Origin: an uncultured Caulobacter sp. | GTDB taxonomy: Bacteria; Pseudomonadota; Alphaproteobacteria; Caulobacterales; Caulobacteraceae | DNA: 64,000 bases | Direction: 5' to 3' | NCBI GenBank assembly: GCA_913776195.1 | Contig: CAJYMH010000025.1 | Span: 35,232 to 99,231 of the forward strand | Shown here: one piece after another, positions 18,708 through 28,036 of the stretch | Position numbering within the stretch: the first letter of the stretch is position 1 | How the letters are laid out: every line of letters starts with the position of its first letter | The notes under the pieces: generated by a model | What the model saw: only the letters and a program-made list of their open reading frames with translations | Database searches by the model: none | Told to the model about the DNA's origin: nothing | Program-made: the position numbers and the translations under genes

Positions 18708-19999
18708 AGACCGAGGCGCTCGCGGGCAGCGTCGCGCCTCCCTTCAGCGCCTGGGAGCGCTCGGTCGCGGCCCGCTATCTGCGCGCCAAGCGCAAGAATG
18801 GTGGTGTGGCGCTGATCTCGATCATCAGCTTCATCGGCATCATGCTGGCGGTGGCGGTGCTGATCATCGTCATGAGCGTGATGAACGGCTTCCGGACGGA
18901 GCTGCTGGGCAAAATGCTCGGCTTCAACGGCCACCTGTTCGTCTCCGGCCAGGTGCTTTCTGATCCAGTGCAGACCTTCGCCGCCACGCAACGCATTCGC
19001 CGCGCGGATGGCGTGATTCAGGCCGTGCCCATGGTCGAGGCGCAGGCCATGGCCATCGGCCCGGCCCAGATCACCGGCGCCATCGTTCGCGGTATCGCGC
19101 CCGCCGACCTGAAGGCCACGCCCATCATCGCCGACAACGTCAAGCAGGGCTCCATGGACGGCTTCGGCCAAGGCGAGTTCGGAGGCGACACCATCCTGAT
19201 GGGCGATCGCTTGGCCGAGGGCCTGGGCGTGAAGCCGGGCGATGTCGTGAAACTCGTCTCGCCCTCGGGCCCGGCCACCGCCTTCGGCACGGCGACCCAG
19301 GAGAAGGACTATGTGCTGGGGGGGGTGTTCTCCGTCGGCATGACCCAGTTCGACGCCGCCTTCATCTATATGCCGCTCGAGCAGTCTCAGCTGTTCTTCG
19401 GCCGCGACCAATCGGTCGATGTGATCGAGGTCAAGGTGGACGACCCCGACGACGCCCGCGGCATGCGCCCAGTCGTCAGCCGCGCCGCCGGGCCGGGGGC
19501 GTTCGTCACCGACTGGACCCAGAAGGACAAGGCATACTTCGACGCGCTGCAGGTGGAGCGCGCGGCCATGCGCCTGATCCTGATGATGATCGTCGCCATC
19601 GCCGCCCTGAATATCATTTCCGGCCTGGTCATGCTGGTGAAGAACAAGGGCAAGGACATCGCCATCCTGCGCACCATGGGAGCCGGGCAGGGGTCTATCC
19701 TGCGCATCTTCTTCATGGCGGGCGCCTCGATCGGCGTACTAGGGACCTTGGCGGGCCTGGCGGCCGGCGTGCTGTTCTGTACCTTCATCGAGCCGATCCA
19801 GAAGGTGCTGGAGGCTGTGACCGGGACCAAGGTGTTCAACGCCGAGATCTATTTCCTCAGCCACATCCCGGCGCGGATCGAGTGGAGCGAGGTCGGCATC
19901 GTCACCCTGTTCGCGGTGATCGTGTCGTTCCTGGTCACCCTGCCGCCGGCCTGGCGGGCGTCGCATCTCGATCCGGTGGAGGCGCTTCGCTATGAGTAA
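18704..19999 (+). CDS. lolC: Lipoprotein-releasing ABC transporter permease (LolC/LolE family)
   Basis: This 431-residue inner-membrane permease has the LolC/E topology: one N-terminal TM helix (about residues 36-58), a large periplasmic domain, then an FtsX-type block of three TM helices in the C-terminal third. It extracts outer-membrane lipoproteins for LolA. Only one permease gene is present beside lolD, as in many alphaproteobacteria where a homodimeric LolF-like protein is assumed, so the C/E assignment is nominal. It overlaps lolD by 8 bases. Confidence 0.92.
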   Translation: MKTEALAGSVAPPFSAWERSVAARYLRAKRKNGGVALISIISFIGIMLAVAVLIIVMSVMNGFRTELLGKMLGFNGHLFVSGQVLSDPVQTFAATQRIRRADGVIQAVPMVEAQAMAIGPAQITGAIVRGIAPADLKATPIIADNVKQGSMDGFGQGEFGGDTILMGDRLAEGLGVKPGDVVKLVSPSGPATAFGTATQEKDYVLGGVFSVGMTQFDAAFIYMPLEQSQLFFGRDQSVDVIEVKVDDPDDARGMRPVVSRAAGPGAFVTDWTQKDKAYFDALQVERAAMRLILMMIVAIAALNIISGLVMLVKNKGKDIAILRTMGAGQGSILRIFFMAGASIGVLGTLAGLAAGVLFCTFIEPIQKVLEAVTGTKVFNAEIYFLSHIPARIEWSEVGIVTLFAVIVSFLVTLPPAWRASHLDPVEALRYE

Positions 20000-20681
20000 G
20001 CCGATCCTCCACCTCAAGGGTGTCGAGCGGGTCTATGTGACCGAGGCTGGCAAACTGCCGGTGCTCAAGGGAGTGGATGTGGACGTGAACGCCGGCGAGA
20101 TCGTCGGCCTGATCGGGCCGTCGGGCTCAGGCAAGTCGTCATTACTGCATGCCGCCGGTCTGCTGGAGCACCCGGACGCTGGCGAGGTGGTTGTGGACGG
20201 CCGCGACTGCTCCAACATGAATGAGCGCCAGCGCACGCGCGTGCGCCTGTCGACCATCGGGTTCGTCTATCAGTTTCACCATCTGCTCCCTGAGTTCTCC
20301 GCGCTGGAGAACGTGGCGCTGCCGCTGCTGATCGCCGGCAAGTCGACCCGCGAGGCGGATGAACGGGCCCTGGAGCTGCTGACCCAGCTCGGTCTGGAAA
20401 GCCGCGTCAAGCACCAGCCGGCGCAGCTGTCCGGCGGGGAGCAGCAACGCGTGGCCATCGCGCGGGCCCTAGCCAACCGGCCGCGTCTGCTGCTGGCGGA
20501 CGAGCCCACGGGCAATCTCGACCCCGCCACTTCCGCCTCGGTGTTCCAATCGCTCTACGATCTGGCGCGGAACGAGGGCGTCGCCTGTCTGATCGCCACC
20601 CACAACATGGAGCTGGCGCGCTTCATGGATCGGGTGTTCGCGCTCAAGGACGGGCACCTGGAAGCGCGCCGCGACCTCTGA
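19992..20681 (+). CDS. lolD: Lipoprotein-releasing system ATP-binding protein
   Basis: This 229-residue ABC ATPase has Walker A GPSGSGKSS, signature LSGGEQQR and Walker B LLLADEPTGNLD, all in the expected order. It overlaps the permease gene, so the pair encodes the energised LolCDE-type complex for lipoprotein sorting. The length and the FVYQFHHLLPEFSALENV Q-loop region are typical of LolD. Confidence 0.95.
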   Translation: MSKPILHLKGVERVYVTEAGKLPVLKGVDVDVNAGEIVGLIGPSGSGKSSLLHAAGLLEHPDAGEVVVDGRDCSNMNERQRTRVRLSTIGFVYQFHHLLPEFSALENVALPLLIAGKSTREADERALELLTQLGLESRVKHQPAQLSGGEQQRVAIARALANRPRLLLADEPTGNLDPATSASVFQSLYDLARNEGVACLIATHNMELARFMDRVFALKDGHLEARRDL

Positions 20682-20683
20682 CT

Positions 20684-21157
20684 ATGACGATCACCCTGTG
20701 GACCGCCGGCAGCATCTCCGGACCGCCGGGTTATGGCGGCTGGTCGTGGGTCTCCGCGCAGGACGGCGTCGCCAGCGGAATGGCGGGCGGGGAGCGCCGC
20801 TCAACGCTTCGCCGCATGCAGCTCACCGGCCTGATTGAAGCGGTGAAGGCGGCTTCGGTCGGGCTGAAGCTGATCATCCATTGCGACGAGGTCGCCGTCG
20901 CGCAAATCGCGCTCACCCGCCTGGCCGGCAAGCCGGTGGAGGTGGAGGAGGGCGATTTGTGGACTCAGCTTGACGCTATGCTGGCGCCGCGTCGGGAGGC
21001 GCTGGAGTTTCGGCGCATGGCCGTGCCTGGCGCGACCCATACCTTCATCGCCGCCTGGGCCGATCAGGCGCGCGACAAGACCAAGGCGACGGGGCCTTTC
21101 CGCACGGCGATCCCCAAGCCCAACCTGTCCAAGTTTCCCGGCTTGTCGGCCGCTTAG
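20684..21157 (+). CDS. Degenerate RNase H-fold protein, probably catalytically inactive
   Basis: This 157-residue protein aligns by eye with RNase HI. LWTAGSISGPPGYGGWSWV matches the first strand 'iyTDGSc.gNpGpGGyg', MQLTGLIEA matches 'MELmAai.a', and HCDE matches 'sTDS'. ADQAR near residue 126 matches the final 'ADelA'. Two of the four carboxylates are replaced: the first Asp is A8 and the Glu is Q46, while D68 and D127 remain. Loss of the metal-binding Asp predicts no nuclease activity, so it may bind hybrids or act as a scaffold. It follows lolD by 2 bases and overlaps the convergent methyltransferase gene by 4 bases. Confidence 0.75.
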   Translation: MTITLWTAGSISGPPGYGGWSWVSAQDGVASGMAGGERRSTLRRMQLTGLIEAVKAASVGLKLIIHCDEVAVAQIALTRLAGKPVEVEEGDLWTQLDAMLAPRREALEFRRMAVPGATHTFIAAWADQARDKTKATGPFRTAIPKPNLSKFPGLSAA

Positions 21158-21786
21158 GTCGACGGCGGATCCGGATAGCGTCCCTTGCGGGCGATCTCCT
21201 CGGGGCGGCGTTTGCGCAACACGATCTCGATGGCGCTTTCACCGGTCACCAGCACGGTCTGATCGAAACGGACGAGCCCCTGCAGGAAGCAGGCGTCCAG
21301 CACCTCCATCTTCTGCACGCTGACCAGGTGGGTGTACTGGGTCAGCAGGTCCATCACGTTGATCGAGCGCGGGCTCCAGCTTTCGCGCTTGCCCGTGGTG
21401 AAGGTCCACTTGTGGTCGTCGTTGAAAGTGGAGGGGAAAATCCCCTGCTCATACATGTCCTCGTCGGGGATCATGATGACCACATGGCCGCCCGGCTTGC
21501 AGATGCGGATCCAGTGGCCCAGCGCCAGCAGCGGATCGACCAGATGTTCCAGGCAGTGGCTGGAATGGACGAAGTCGAAGCTTTCGTCCGGCACGCCTTC
21601 CATCAGCATGGCGTCGCCATCGGGAAGATCCCAACTGCGCAGGCTCGTCATCAGGGGGAACAACTGTCCGTAGTTGCCGATGCTGTCCTGACCCGCGCCG
21701 ATGTCGATCCCGGCGCCGATCAGCCACCGCGTCGCGAACCGGCTGTCAGCGCTGCGCCGGATGATCGACTTGCTGGTCTCGTGCAT
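21154..21786 (-). CDS. Class I SAM-dependent methyltransferase
   Basis: This 210-residue protein has a Rossmann methyltransferase core: GIDIGAGQD (motif I, about residues 26-34), DLPDGDAMLM, DFVHSSHCLEHLVDP (motif IV region) and CKPGGHVVIMIPDED. The His/Glu-rich SSHCLEH pattern is like Methyltransf_11 proteins linked to glycan modification, but no substrate can be named. The start chosen is the ATG at 21786; longer upstream in-frame sequence runs into the sidA-dnaE promoter and is rejected. It is convergent with the RNase H-like gene and divergent from sidA. Confidence 0.85.
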   Translation of the reverse strand: MHETSKSIIRRSADSRFATRWLIGAGIDIGAGQDSIGNYGQLFPLMTSLRSWDLPDGDAMLMEGVPDESFDFVHSSHCLEHLVDPLLALGHWIRICKPGGHVVIMIPDEDMYEQGIFPSTFNDDHKWTFTTGKRESWSPRSINVMDLLTQYTHLVSVQKMEVLDACFLQGLVRFDQTVLVTGESAIEIVLRKRRPEEIARKGRYPDPPST

Positions 21787-21839
21787 GGGCCCGCCTCGTT
21801 GGTTCCTTTTCTGTATGAGGCGATTCCGCAGAACGGCTA

Positions 21840-21868
21840 TTGACGAGAACAAAGTTGGAACATAGAAC
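21840..21868 (+). promoter_or_regulatory. Predicted sigma-70-type promoter for sidA (and dnaE)
   Basis: TTGACG at 21840-21845 and TAGAAC at 21863-21868 are separated by exactly 17 bases. Transcription would start about 18 bases before the sidA ATG at 21893. The spacer contains a perfect SOS box, so LexA binding would block polymerase directly. Confidence 0.7.
21847..21861. promoter_or_regulatory. LexA-binding SOS box upstream of sidA
   Basis: GAAC-AAAGTTG-GAAC is the reverse complement of the alphaproteobacterial consensus GTTC-N7-GTTC, with no mismatch. It lies wholly between the -35 and -10 elements of the sidA promoter. The same motif occurs in the lexA promoter in this window, which supports a functional LexA regulon. 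Confidence 0.85.
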
Positions 21869-21892
21869 AAATGGGCAACTAGAGAGGCTTTT

Positions 21893-21985
21893 ATGGCTCT
21901 TCGTATCGCTCGTGAATCTCTGGCGCTTGCATCCGTCGCCGGCTTCGTCTGGATGATGTGTTCGATGGCGTTTCTGGTGGCCTGA
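21893..21985 (+). CDS. sidA: SOS-induced cell-division inhibitor peptide SidA
   Basis: This is a 30-codon gene with a good ribosome-binding site (AGAGAGG, 5 bases upstream of the ATG). The peptide has a short basic N-terminus (MALRIARES) and then one membrane-spanning segment containing two Trp/Met-rich turns ([12 protein letters not shown]). Three facts fit SidA, the ~29-residue LexA-controlled inner-membrane division inhibitor that acts on FtsW in Caulobacter crescentus: its size, the single TM helix and the perfect SOS box in the promoter. From memory, sidA also neighbours dnaE there. The assignment rests on these features and not on an alignment. Confidence 0.85.
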   Translation: MALRIARESLALASVAGFVWMMCSMAFLVA

Positions 21986-22014
21986 GTCGGGGCCGCCCAG
22001 CGGGAGATAGACTG

Positions 22015-25000
22015 ATGTCGGATGGCGCGGCTGAAGGTTTCGTCCATCTGCGCGTCCGTTCCGCCTATTCGCTGCTGGAAGGGGCCATCAAGGCCGACGC
22101 CATCGGCAAGCTCGCCGCCGAACAGGGGATGCCCGCCGCCGCGCTCGCGGACCGGGCCAATCTCTTCGGGGCCCTGGAATTCTCGGTCACCACCAAGGAC
22201 ACGGGCGTCCAGCCGATCATCGGTTGCGCGCTGCCAGTCACCGGCATTGGAGATCGTCCGCCGGAGCGTTGGGCGCGCACGCCGACCGTGGTGCTGCTGG
22301 CTCAGAACGAGGCCGGCTATCTCAATCTCTCTGAACTGTCGTCCGCCGCCTATCTGAACGGTGACGGCATGGCCGAACCCTCCGTGCCATGGAGTCTGGT
22401 GGTCCAGCATCATGAGGGCCTGTTGCTGCTGTCGGGCGGGCCCGATGGGCCGGTCGATCCCCTGTTCGCCGCCGGCAAGACGGCGGAGGGCAACGCCGCC
22501 CTGGCGGAGATGGCCAAGGTGTTCGGCGACCGCTTCTATGTGGAGTTGCAGCGTCACGGGCGGCACGAAGAAGCCTTGGCCGAGCCAGGTCTCGTCGCTT
22601 TCGCCTATGAGCATGACATCCCGCTGGTCGCCACCAACGACGTCTATTACGGCGAGCCGTCCCTGAGCGAGGCCCACGATGCGCTGCTGTGCATCGCCGA
22701 CGGGGCTTTCGTCGGCCAGGATGAGCGTCGGCGGGTGACTAGTGAGCATTGGTTCAAGTCGGCGGAGGAGATGCGCCGGCTGTTCTCCGACCTGCCGGAG
22801 GCCTGCGATAACACCCTCGATATCGCCAAGCGCTGCGCCTTCATGGTCAAGAAGCGCGATCCGATCCTGCCGCGGTTCGACACGGGCGCGGGTCGTAGCG
22901 AGCCGGAGGAGCTGGCGCACCAGGCGCGTGAAGGGCTGAAAAAGCGACTGGCGGCGCTGGAGACCCTGGCCGTTCCTGAGGAGGAGTATTGGGCCCGGCT
23001 GGAGCGGGAGGTCGGGATCATCCAGAAGATGGGTTTCCCTGGCTACTTCCTGATCGTGTCGGACTTCATCAAGTGGGCGAAGTCGCAGGGCATCCCCGTG
23101 GGGCCGGGGCGTGGTTCGGGCGCGGGCTCCCTGGTCGCCTGGGCCCTGACCATCACGGACCTCGATCCGCTGCGCTTCGGCCTTCTATTCGAGCGCTTCC
23201 TTAATCCGGAGCGGGTGTCCATGCCCGACTTCGATATCGACTTCTGCCAGGAGCGCCGGGAAGAGGTGATCTCCTACGTGCAGGCCAAGTACGGTCGGGA
23301 CCGTGTGGCCCAGATCATCACCTTCGGCTCCCTGCAGGCGCGCGCCGTGCTGCGGGACGTGGGCCGGGTGATGCAATTGCCGCTGGGTCTCGTGGACCGC
23401 CTTTGCAAGATGGTCCCGGCCAACCCCGCCAACCCGGTGACCTTGGCCAAGGCGATCGAGATCGAGCCGCGCCTGCAGGAGGCCAAGCGGGACGACCCGG
23501 CGGTGTCCGGCTGTCTGGATGTGGCGTTGCTGCTGGAGGGCTTGTTCCGCAACGCCTCGACCCACGCCGCCGGCGTGGTGATCGGCGACCGGCCCCTGAC
23601 CGAACTGACGCCGCTCTACAAGGATCCGCGCTCGGAGCTGCCAGCCACCCAGTTCAACATGAAGTGGGTCGAGAGCGCCGGCCTTGTGAAGTTCGACTTC
23701 CTCGGCCTGAAGACGCTCACTGTGCTGGACCGTGCGGTCAAGCACATGGCCAAGCGCGGCGCCCAGGTGGACCTCTCGGCCCTGCCGTTCGACGACGCTC
23801 CGTCTTACGAGCTGATGAGTTCGGGCCAGACCGTCGGCGTGTTCCAGCTGGAAAGCCAGGGCATGCGCGACACCCTGCGCAAGATGCGTCCAGGCACGCT
23901 GGAGGAGGTCACGGCGCTGATCTCGCTCTATCGCCCGGGGCCGATGGACAACATCGACACCTTCGTGGACTGCAAGTTCGGCCGCAAGCCGGTCGACACC
24001 CTGCACCCGACGCTCGAGCCGGTGCTGCGCGAGACCTATGGGGTCATCGTCTACCAGGAACAGGTGATGCAGATCGCCCAGATCCTGGCTGGCTACAGCC
24101 TCGGTGAAGCCGACCTGCTGCGTCGGGCCATGGGTAAGAAGAAGAAGGAGGAGATGGACCTCCAGAAGGCGCGCTTCGTCAAAGGCGCGTCCGAGAAGGG
24201 GGTGCCCGAGGCGCAATCGGACAGCATCTTTGAACTGGTGGCCAAGTTTGCGGGCTACGGCTTCAACAAGTCGCACGCCGCCGCCTACGCCCTGATTTCG
24301 TATCATACGGCCTGGCTCAAGGCGAACGCGCCGGTGGAGTTCTACGCAGGCTCGATGAGTCTGGATATCTCCAACACCGACAAGCTTGCGGTCTTCTACC
24401 AGGACGCCAGGAAGTTCGGGGTCAAGGTGCGGCCGCCCTGCGTGAACCGCTCCGGCGCCGATTTCGAGGTGGAAGACGGCGAGGTGCTCTACGCCCTCGG
24501 GGCGGTGCGCAATGTGGGTCTGGCCGCCATGGAGCATCTGGTCGCCGTACGCAACGAGGGCGGACCGTTCCGCGACATCTTTGATTTCGTCGAGCGCGTC
24601 GATCCCAAGCAGGTGAACAAGCGCGCCCTTGAAAACCTGGCGCGGGCAGGGGCCTTCGACGCCATCCATACCAACCGCGCCCAGATCATGGCCATGGCCG
24701 ACAAGCTGGCCGCCTATGGCCAGAGCGTCGCCGCCGATCGCGTGTCCGACCAGCTAAGCCTGCTGGGCGGGGATAATGTTGCCTCGGCGCGTCCGCCTAT
24801 GCCGCGCACGGAGGCCTGGAACCAGGTCCAGCTTTTGGATGAGGAGTTGGCCGCGGTAGGCTTCTACCTGACCGGTCACCCGCTGGACGACATGGTTGAT
24901 GCGCTGCGTCGCAAGCGCACAACCCTCTTGGCCGACGCCATCGTTCGTGCGGAGGCCGGCGCCGAGGCCTTCAAGATGGCCGGGGTCATCCGTCGCAGGC

Positions 25001-25452
25001 AGGAGCGCGTGCAGCAAAGCGGCGACCGCTTCGCCTTCGTCTCCCTGTCCGATCCGACGGGGGAGTACGAGGTTCTGTTTCCTCCGGAGCAGCTTCGCCG
25101 CTGCCGTGACGTGCTGGAGCCTGGCAAGGCCGTGGTCATTAAGGTGCGCGCCAAGGGCCGGGATGGGGAGGTTCGGTTCTTCGGCGACGACGCCGAACCC
25201 ATCGAGAAGGCGATCGAGGGGGCGGTGGCTTCCCTGCGAGTGCATCTGTCGCCGGGCTCCGCGGAGATCGAGGCTCTGCGCAAGCGGCTGGAGGCCGGCG
25301 TCGGCCCGAAGGGTGGCGAGATCATGTTGATCGCCAGCCTGAGCGGCGGCCGTGAAGTCGAGCTGAAACTGCCAGGCCGGTACAATCTCGACGCCCCCTT
25401 GCGCGGCGCATTGAAGACCGCGCCTGGCGTGCTCTATCTGGAGGAGGCGTGA
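22015..25452 (+). CDS. dnaE: DNA polymerase III subunit alpha
   Basis: This 1145-residue replicative polymerase starts at the ATG with GGGAG upstream; an in-frame start 57 bases earlier would overlap sidA. The N-terminal PHP domain is seen in [15 protein letters not shown], where the second metal-binding His of active PHP domains is Arg (R15). The catalytic motif PDFDID contains D405 and D407, matching D401 and D403 of E. coli. [14 protein letters not shown] and the tandem HhH/OB-fold C-terminal part are present. It begins 29 bases after sidA, so read-through from the SOS promoter is possible. Confidence 0.97.
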   Translation: MSDGAAEGFVHLRVRSAYSLLEGAIKADAIGKLAAEQGMPAAALADRANLFGALEFSVTTKDTGVQPIIGCALPVTGIGDRPPERWARTPTVVLLAQNEAGYLNLSELSSAAYLNGDGMAEPSVPWSLVVQHHEGLLLLSGGPDGPVDPLFAAGKTAEGNAALAEMAKVFGDRFYVELQRHGRHEEALAEPGLVAFAYEHDIPLVATNDVYYGEPSLSEAHDALLCIADGAFVGQDERRRVTSEHWFKSAEEMRRLFSDLPEACDNTLDIAKRCAFMVKKRDPILPRFDTGAGRSEPEELAHQAREGLKKRLAALETLAVPEEEYWARLEREVGIIQKMGFPGYFLIVSDFIKWAKSQGIPVGPGRGSGAGSLVAWALTITDLDPLRFGLLFERFLNPERVSMPDFDIDFCQERREEVISYVQAKYGRDRVAQIITFGSLQARAVLRDVGRVMQLPLGLVDRLCKMVPANPANPVTLAKAIEIEPRLQEAKRDDPAVSGCLDVALLLEGLFRNASTHAAGVVIGDRPLTELTPLYKDPRSELPATQFNMKWVESAGLVKFDFLGLKTLTVLDRAVKHMAKRGAQVDLSALPFDDAPSYELMSSGQTVGVFQLESQGMRDTLRKMRPGTLEEVTALISLYRPGPMDNIDTFVDCKFGRKPVDTLHPTLEPVLRETYGVIVYQEQVMQIAQILAGYSLGEADLLRRAMGKKKKEEMDLQKARFVKGASEKGVPEAQSDSIFELVAKFAGYGFNKSHAAAYALISYHTAWLKANAPVEFYAGSMSLDISNTDKLAVFYQDARKFGVKVRPPCVNRSGADFEVEDGEVLYALGAVRNVGLAAMEHLVAVRNEGGPFRDIFDFVERVDPKQVNKRALENLARAGAFDAIHTNRAQIMAMADKLAAYGQSVAADRVSDQLSLLGGDNVASARPPMPRTEAWNQVQLLDEELAAVGFYLTGHPLDDMVDALRRKRTTLLADAIVRAEAGAEAFKMAGVIRRRQERVQQSGDRFAFVSLSDPTGEYEVLFPPEQLRRCRDVLEPGKAVVIKVRAKGRDGEVRFFGDDAEPIEKAIEGAVASLRVHLSPGSAEIEALRKRLEAGVGPKGGEIMLIASLSGGREVELKLPGRYNLDAPLRGALKTAPGVLYLEEA

Positions 25453-25454
25453 GC

Positions 25455-25814
25455 ATGGGCGGGGTGCAAACCTACGAGGGCGGCTGTCAGTGCGGCGCCG
25501 TGCGCTATAGGGCCACGGCCAGCCTGGACGAGCTGATCGAGTGCAACTGCTCGCGCTGCGGCAAGCTGGGCACGATCCTGACCTTCATTACGCCGGACAA
25601 TTTCGAGCTGCTGAAGGGCGGCGACGCCCAGACGACCTACAACTTCAACAGCAAGGCCATCGATCACCTGTTTTGCGCCACCTGCGGGGTCGAGTCCTTC
25701 GCCCGCGGCCGCACGCCGGACGGCAAGTCCATGATCGCGCTGAATGTCCGCTGTTTCGACGGCGTCGAGGTCAATGACCTGACCCCGACCCTGGTGGACG
25801 GCAAGAACTTCTGA
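25455..25814 (+). CDS. GFA/CENP-V family zinc-binding protein
   Basis: This 119-residue protein has the zinc-ligand pattern of the GFA (glutathione-dependent formaldehyde-activating enzyme-like) family: GGCQCGAVRY, then CNCSRCGKLG, then FCATCGVESF. The family is broad and most members have no proven function, so formaldehyde metabolism should not be assumed. The ATG is favoured because GGAGG lies 7 bases upstream; a GTG overlapping the dnaE stop is possible. It is probably co-transcribed with dnaE. Confidence 0.88.
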   Translation: MGGVQTYEGGCQCGAVRYRATASLDELIECNCSRCGKLGTILTFITPDNFELLKGGDAQTTYNFNSKAIDHLFCATCGVESFARGRTPDGKSMIALNVRCFDGVEVNDLTPTLVDGKNF

Positions 25815-25902
25815 TCCATGGAGCCGGTCGGCATGGGCCGGCCAGGAATGGCGGCGGTCGGGGGATATCCGGTCGCGCTTCATCCGGTTTGTGCGGCGAC
25901 GC

Positions 25903-25931
25903 TTGCTTTTAACGTCGTTTGCGCCTATCTC
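25903..25931 (+). promoter_or_regulatory. Candidate promoter for rpsB-tsf
   Basis: TTGCTT at 25903-25908 and TATCTC at 25926-25931 are separated by 17 bases. Transcription would start about 120 bases before the rpsB ATG, giving a leader long enough for structure. The -10 match is moderate. Confidence 0.4.
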
Positions 25932-25937
25932 GCGCGC

Positions 25938-26060
25938 CATCACACACGCAGGCGTTCGGTACCGACGGGTAAATCCCCGCTGGCTCCGTTCCGGTCCCAG
26001 ATCGAATTCGTCGGTTCGGGGTTTGCCTGCGGAGGCGCAACCGGAAGAAGGAATTATCTT
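25938..26060 (+). other. Leader region of rpsB
   Basis: The 246 bases between the GFA-family gene and rpsB contain no supportable gene. The last ~120 bases would be the 5' leader. Close to the start codon there is GC-rich self-complementary sequence (GTTTGCCTGCGGAGGCGCAAC) and an AAGGA ribosome-binding site. Autoregulation by S2 at an rpsB leader is known in E. coli; whether it occurs here is speculation. Confidence 0.3.
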
Positions 26061-26897
26061 ATGGCGCTTCCCGAATTCTCCATGCGTTCGCTGCTCGAAG
26101 CAGGCGCGCACTTCGGTCACCAGACCCACCGCTGGAACCCGAAGATGGACCGCTACATCTTCGGCTCGCGTTCCAACATCCACATTATCGACCTGTCGCA
26201 GTCGATCCCGCTGCTTCACCAGGCCCTGGTGAAGGTGCGTGAAGTCGCCGCTTCGGGCGGTCGCGTGCTGTTCGTCGGCACCAAGCGTCAGGCTTCCGAT
26301 CCGGTCGCGGCCGCCGCCAAGCGCTGCGCCCAGTACTATGTGAACCACCGCTGGCTGGGCGGCACCCTGACCAACTGGCGCACCGTTTCGGGCTCGATCG
26401 CTCGTCTGCGCGAGCTGGAAGGCCTGCTGGACGCCCCTGGCAGCAGCCGTTCCAAGAAGGAACTGCTGCAGCTGACCCGCGAGCGCGACAAGCTCGAGCT
26501 GTCGCTGGGCGGCATCAAGGACATGGGCGGCATTCCGGACATCATGTTCGTGATCGACACCAACAAGGAAGCGATCGCGATCCTGGAAGCCCGCAAGCTG
26601 AACATCCCGGTCGTGGCCATTCTGGACACCAACTGCGATCCGGACGGCATCACCTACCCGATCCCGGGTAATGACGACGCCGCCCGCGCCCTGCAGCTGT
26701 ACTGCGATCTGATCGCCGACGCCGTCCTGGACGGTCTGGCCGCCGGTCAAGTCGCTTCGGGCGTCGATCTGGGCGCTTCGGTTGCTCCGGTCGAGCCGGC
26801 CCTGGCCCGCGAACTGACCCCGGAAGCTCCGGCCGCCGCTCAGGAAGCGACCGCTGAAGCTAACGAAGCCGTCGCTGAAGAGCCGGCCGCCAGCTAA
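26061..26897 (+). CDS. rpsB: 30S ribosomal protein S2
   Basis: This 278-residue protein has the S2 signatures [20 protein letters not shown] and [12 protein letters not shown]. It carries an Ala/Glu/Pro-rich C-terminal extension from about residue 240 that E. coli S2 lacks; such tails occur in alphaproteobacteria. The ATG follows GAAGAAGGAATTATCTT, and longer in-frame starts lie in the leader and are rejected. It is followed by tsf after two hairpins. Confidence 0.97.
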   Translation: MALPEFSMRSLLEAGAHFGHQTHRWNPKMDRYIFGSRSNIHIIDLSQSIPLLHQALVKVREVAASGGRVLFVGTKRQASDPVAAAAKRCAQYYVNHRWLGGTLTNWRTVSGSIARLRELEGLLDAPGSSRSKKELLQLTRERDKLELSLGGIKDMGGIPDIMFVIDTNKEAIAILEARKLNIPVVAILDTNCDPDGITYPIPGNDDAARALQLYCDLIADAVLDGLAAGQVASGVDLGASVAPVEPALARELTPEAPAAAQEATAEANEAVAEEPAAS

Positions 26898-26903
26898 GCG
26901 TTT

Positions 26904-26928
26904 CGGCCGCATCGAAACGGTGCGGCCG
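26904..26928. other. Hairpin in the rpsB-tsf spacer
   Basis: CGGCCGCA and TGCGGCCG form a perfect 8-bp stem with a 9-base loop just after the rpsB stop. No T-run follows. It may act together with the stronger hairpin 16 bases downstream. Confidence 0.5.
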
Positions 26929-26943
26929 TCCGAAATCTGACAT

Positions 26944-26979
26944 GCGACCGGGCTAGACCAGCCCGGTCGCCAACTTTTT
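26944..26979 (+). terminator. Terminator-like hairpin between rpsB and tsf
   Basis: GCGACCGGGCT and AGCCCGGTCGC form a perfect 11-bp stem with a 5-base loop, followed by CAACTTTTT. It lies between two genes normally expressed together, so partial termination adjusting the S2:EF-Ts ratio is plausible. The tsf ribosome-binding site (GGAGATTTCTC) is just downstream. Confidence 0.65.
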
Positions 26980-26996
26980 GAATCTGGAGATTTCTC

Positions 26997-27938
26997 ATGG
27001 CTGAGATCACCGCCGCGCTCGTCAAGGAGCTGCGCGAAAAGTCCGGCGTCGGCATGATGGACTGCAAGAAGGCGCTCGCCGAAAACAACGGCGACATCGA
27101 TGCGTCCATCGACTGGCTGCGCGCCAAGGGCCTGTCCAAGGCCGCCAAGAAGGCTGACCGCGCCGCTGCTGAAGGCCTCGTGGCCGTCGCCGTCGCCGAA
27201 AACGGCGCTGGTGAAACTGCCACCGCCGTCGAAGTGAACGCCGAAACCGACTTCGTCGCCCGCAACGACCTGTTCCAGACCGCCGCCCGCCAGATCGCGC
27301 AAGCCGCGCTCGGCACCGACGGCTCGATCGAAGCCATCACCAGCGCCAAGCTGGCTGGCGGCGAAACCGCTCAGGAGCACCTGACCAACCTGATCGCCAC
27401 GATCGGCGAGAACATGATGGTCCGTCGCGCCGCGCGCTTCACCGTGGATAACGGCGTCGTCGCTTCGTACATCCACAACGCCACCGCGCCGGACCTGGGC
27501 CGGATCGGCGTGCTGGTGGCTCTGGACTCGACGGCTTCGGACAAGGCCGCCCTGCGCGACCTGGGCCGCAAGATCGCCATGCACGTGGCCGCGACCGCCC
27601 CGCTGTCGCTGTCGCCGGAAGATCTGGACCCGGCCGCCATCGAGCGTGAGAAGGCCGTGTTCACCGAGCAGGCCCTGGAATCGGGCAAGCCGGCCGCCGT
27701 CGTTGAAAAGATGATCGAAGGCCGTATCCGCAAGTTCCTGGAAGAAGTCGTGCTGGTGAAGCAGGCCTTCGTCATGAACCCGGATCAGACGATCGAGCAA
27801 CTGCTGGCTGAAGCCGGCAAGACCCTCGGCGCCCCGGTTTCGATCAAGGCGTTCACGCGTCTCGCCCTGGGCGAAGGCGTCGAGAAGAAGACCGAAGACT
27901 TCGCCGCGGAAGTGGCGGCCGTCAGCGGCCAGGGCTAA
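26997..27938 (+). CDS. tsf: Elongation factor Ts
   Basis: This 313-residue nucleotide-exchange factor for EF-Tu has the N-terminal UBA-like region ([19 protein letters not shown]) and the TDFVARN motif near residue 82 that contacts EF-Tu. Length is typical. It is transcribed with rpsB and ends before a strong intrinsic terminator. Confidence 0.97.
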   Translation: MAEITAALVKELREKSGVGMMDCKKALAENNGDIDASIDWLRAKGLSKAAKKADRAAAEGLVAVAVAENGAGETATAVEVNAETDFVARNDLFQTAARQIAQAALGTDGSIEAITSAKLAGGETAQEHLTNLIATIGENMMVRRAARFTVDNGVVASYIHNATAPDLGRIGVLVALDSTASDKAALRDLGRKIAMHVAATAPLSLSPEDLDPAAIEREKAVFTEQALESGKPAAVVEKMIEGRIRKFLEEVVLVKQAFVMNPDQTIEQLLAEAGKTLGAPVSIKAFTRLALGEGVEKKTEDFAAEVAAVSGQG

Positions 27939-27964
27939 GCCCTTAGTAAATTAGAGCACCCTAT

Positions 27965-28004
27965 GAGGGCGCGGCGCGTTCGACGCGCGCCGCGCCCTTG
28001 TTTA
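27965..28004 (+). terminator. Rho-independent terminator after tsf
   Basis: GGGCGCGGCGCG and CGCGCCGCGCCC form a perfect 12-bp stem, and TTGTTT follows. It ends the rpsB-tsf transcript 33 bases before the pyrH start. Confidence 0.85.
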
Positions 28005-28036
28005 TGTTGCGTACACGAGTCGACGAGAGCCCGCCC

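Noticed and set aside
21787..22920. N-terminal extension of the minus-strand methyltransferase across the sidA promoter and dnaE start
   Set aside because: The extension has no methyltransferase similarity, overlaps the SOS promoter and the dnaE N-terminus, and the ATG at 21786 already gives a complete domain.
25818..26060. In-frame upstream extension of rpsB
   Set aside because: Ribosomal protein S2 begins at [19 protein letters not shown], and a good ribosome-binding site precedes the ATG at 26061. The upstream part looks like promoter and leader.
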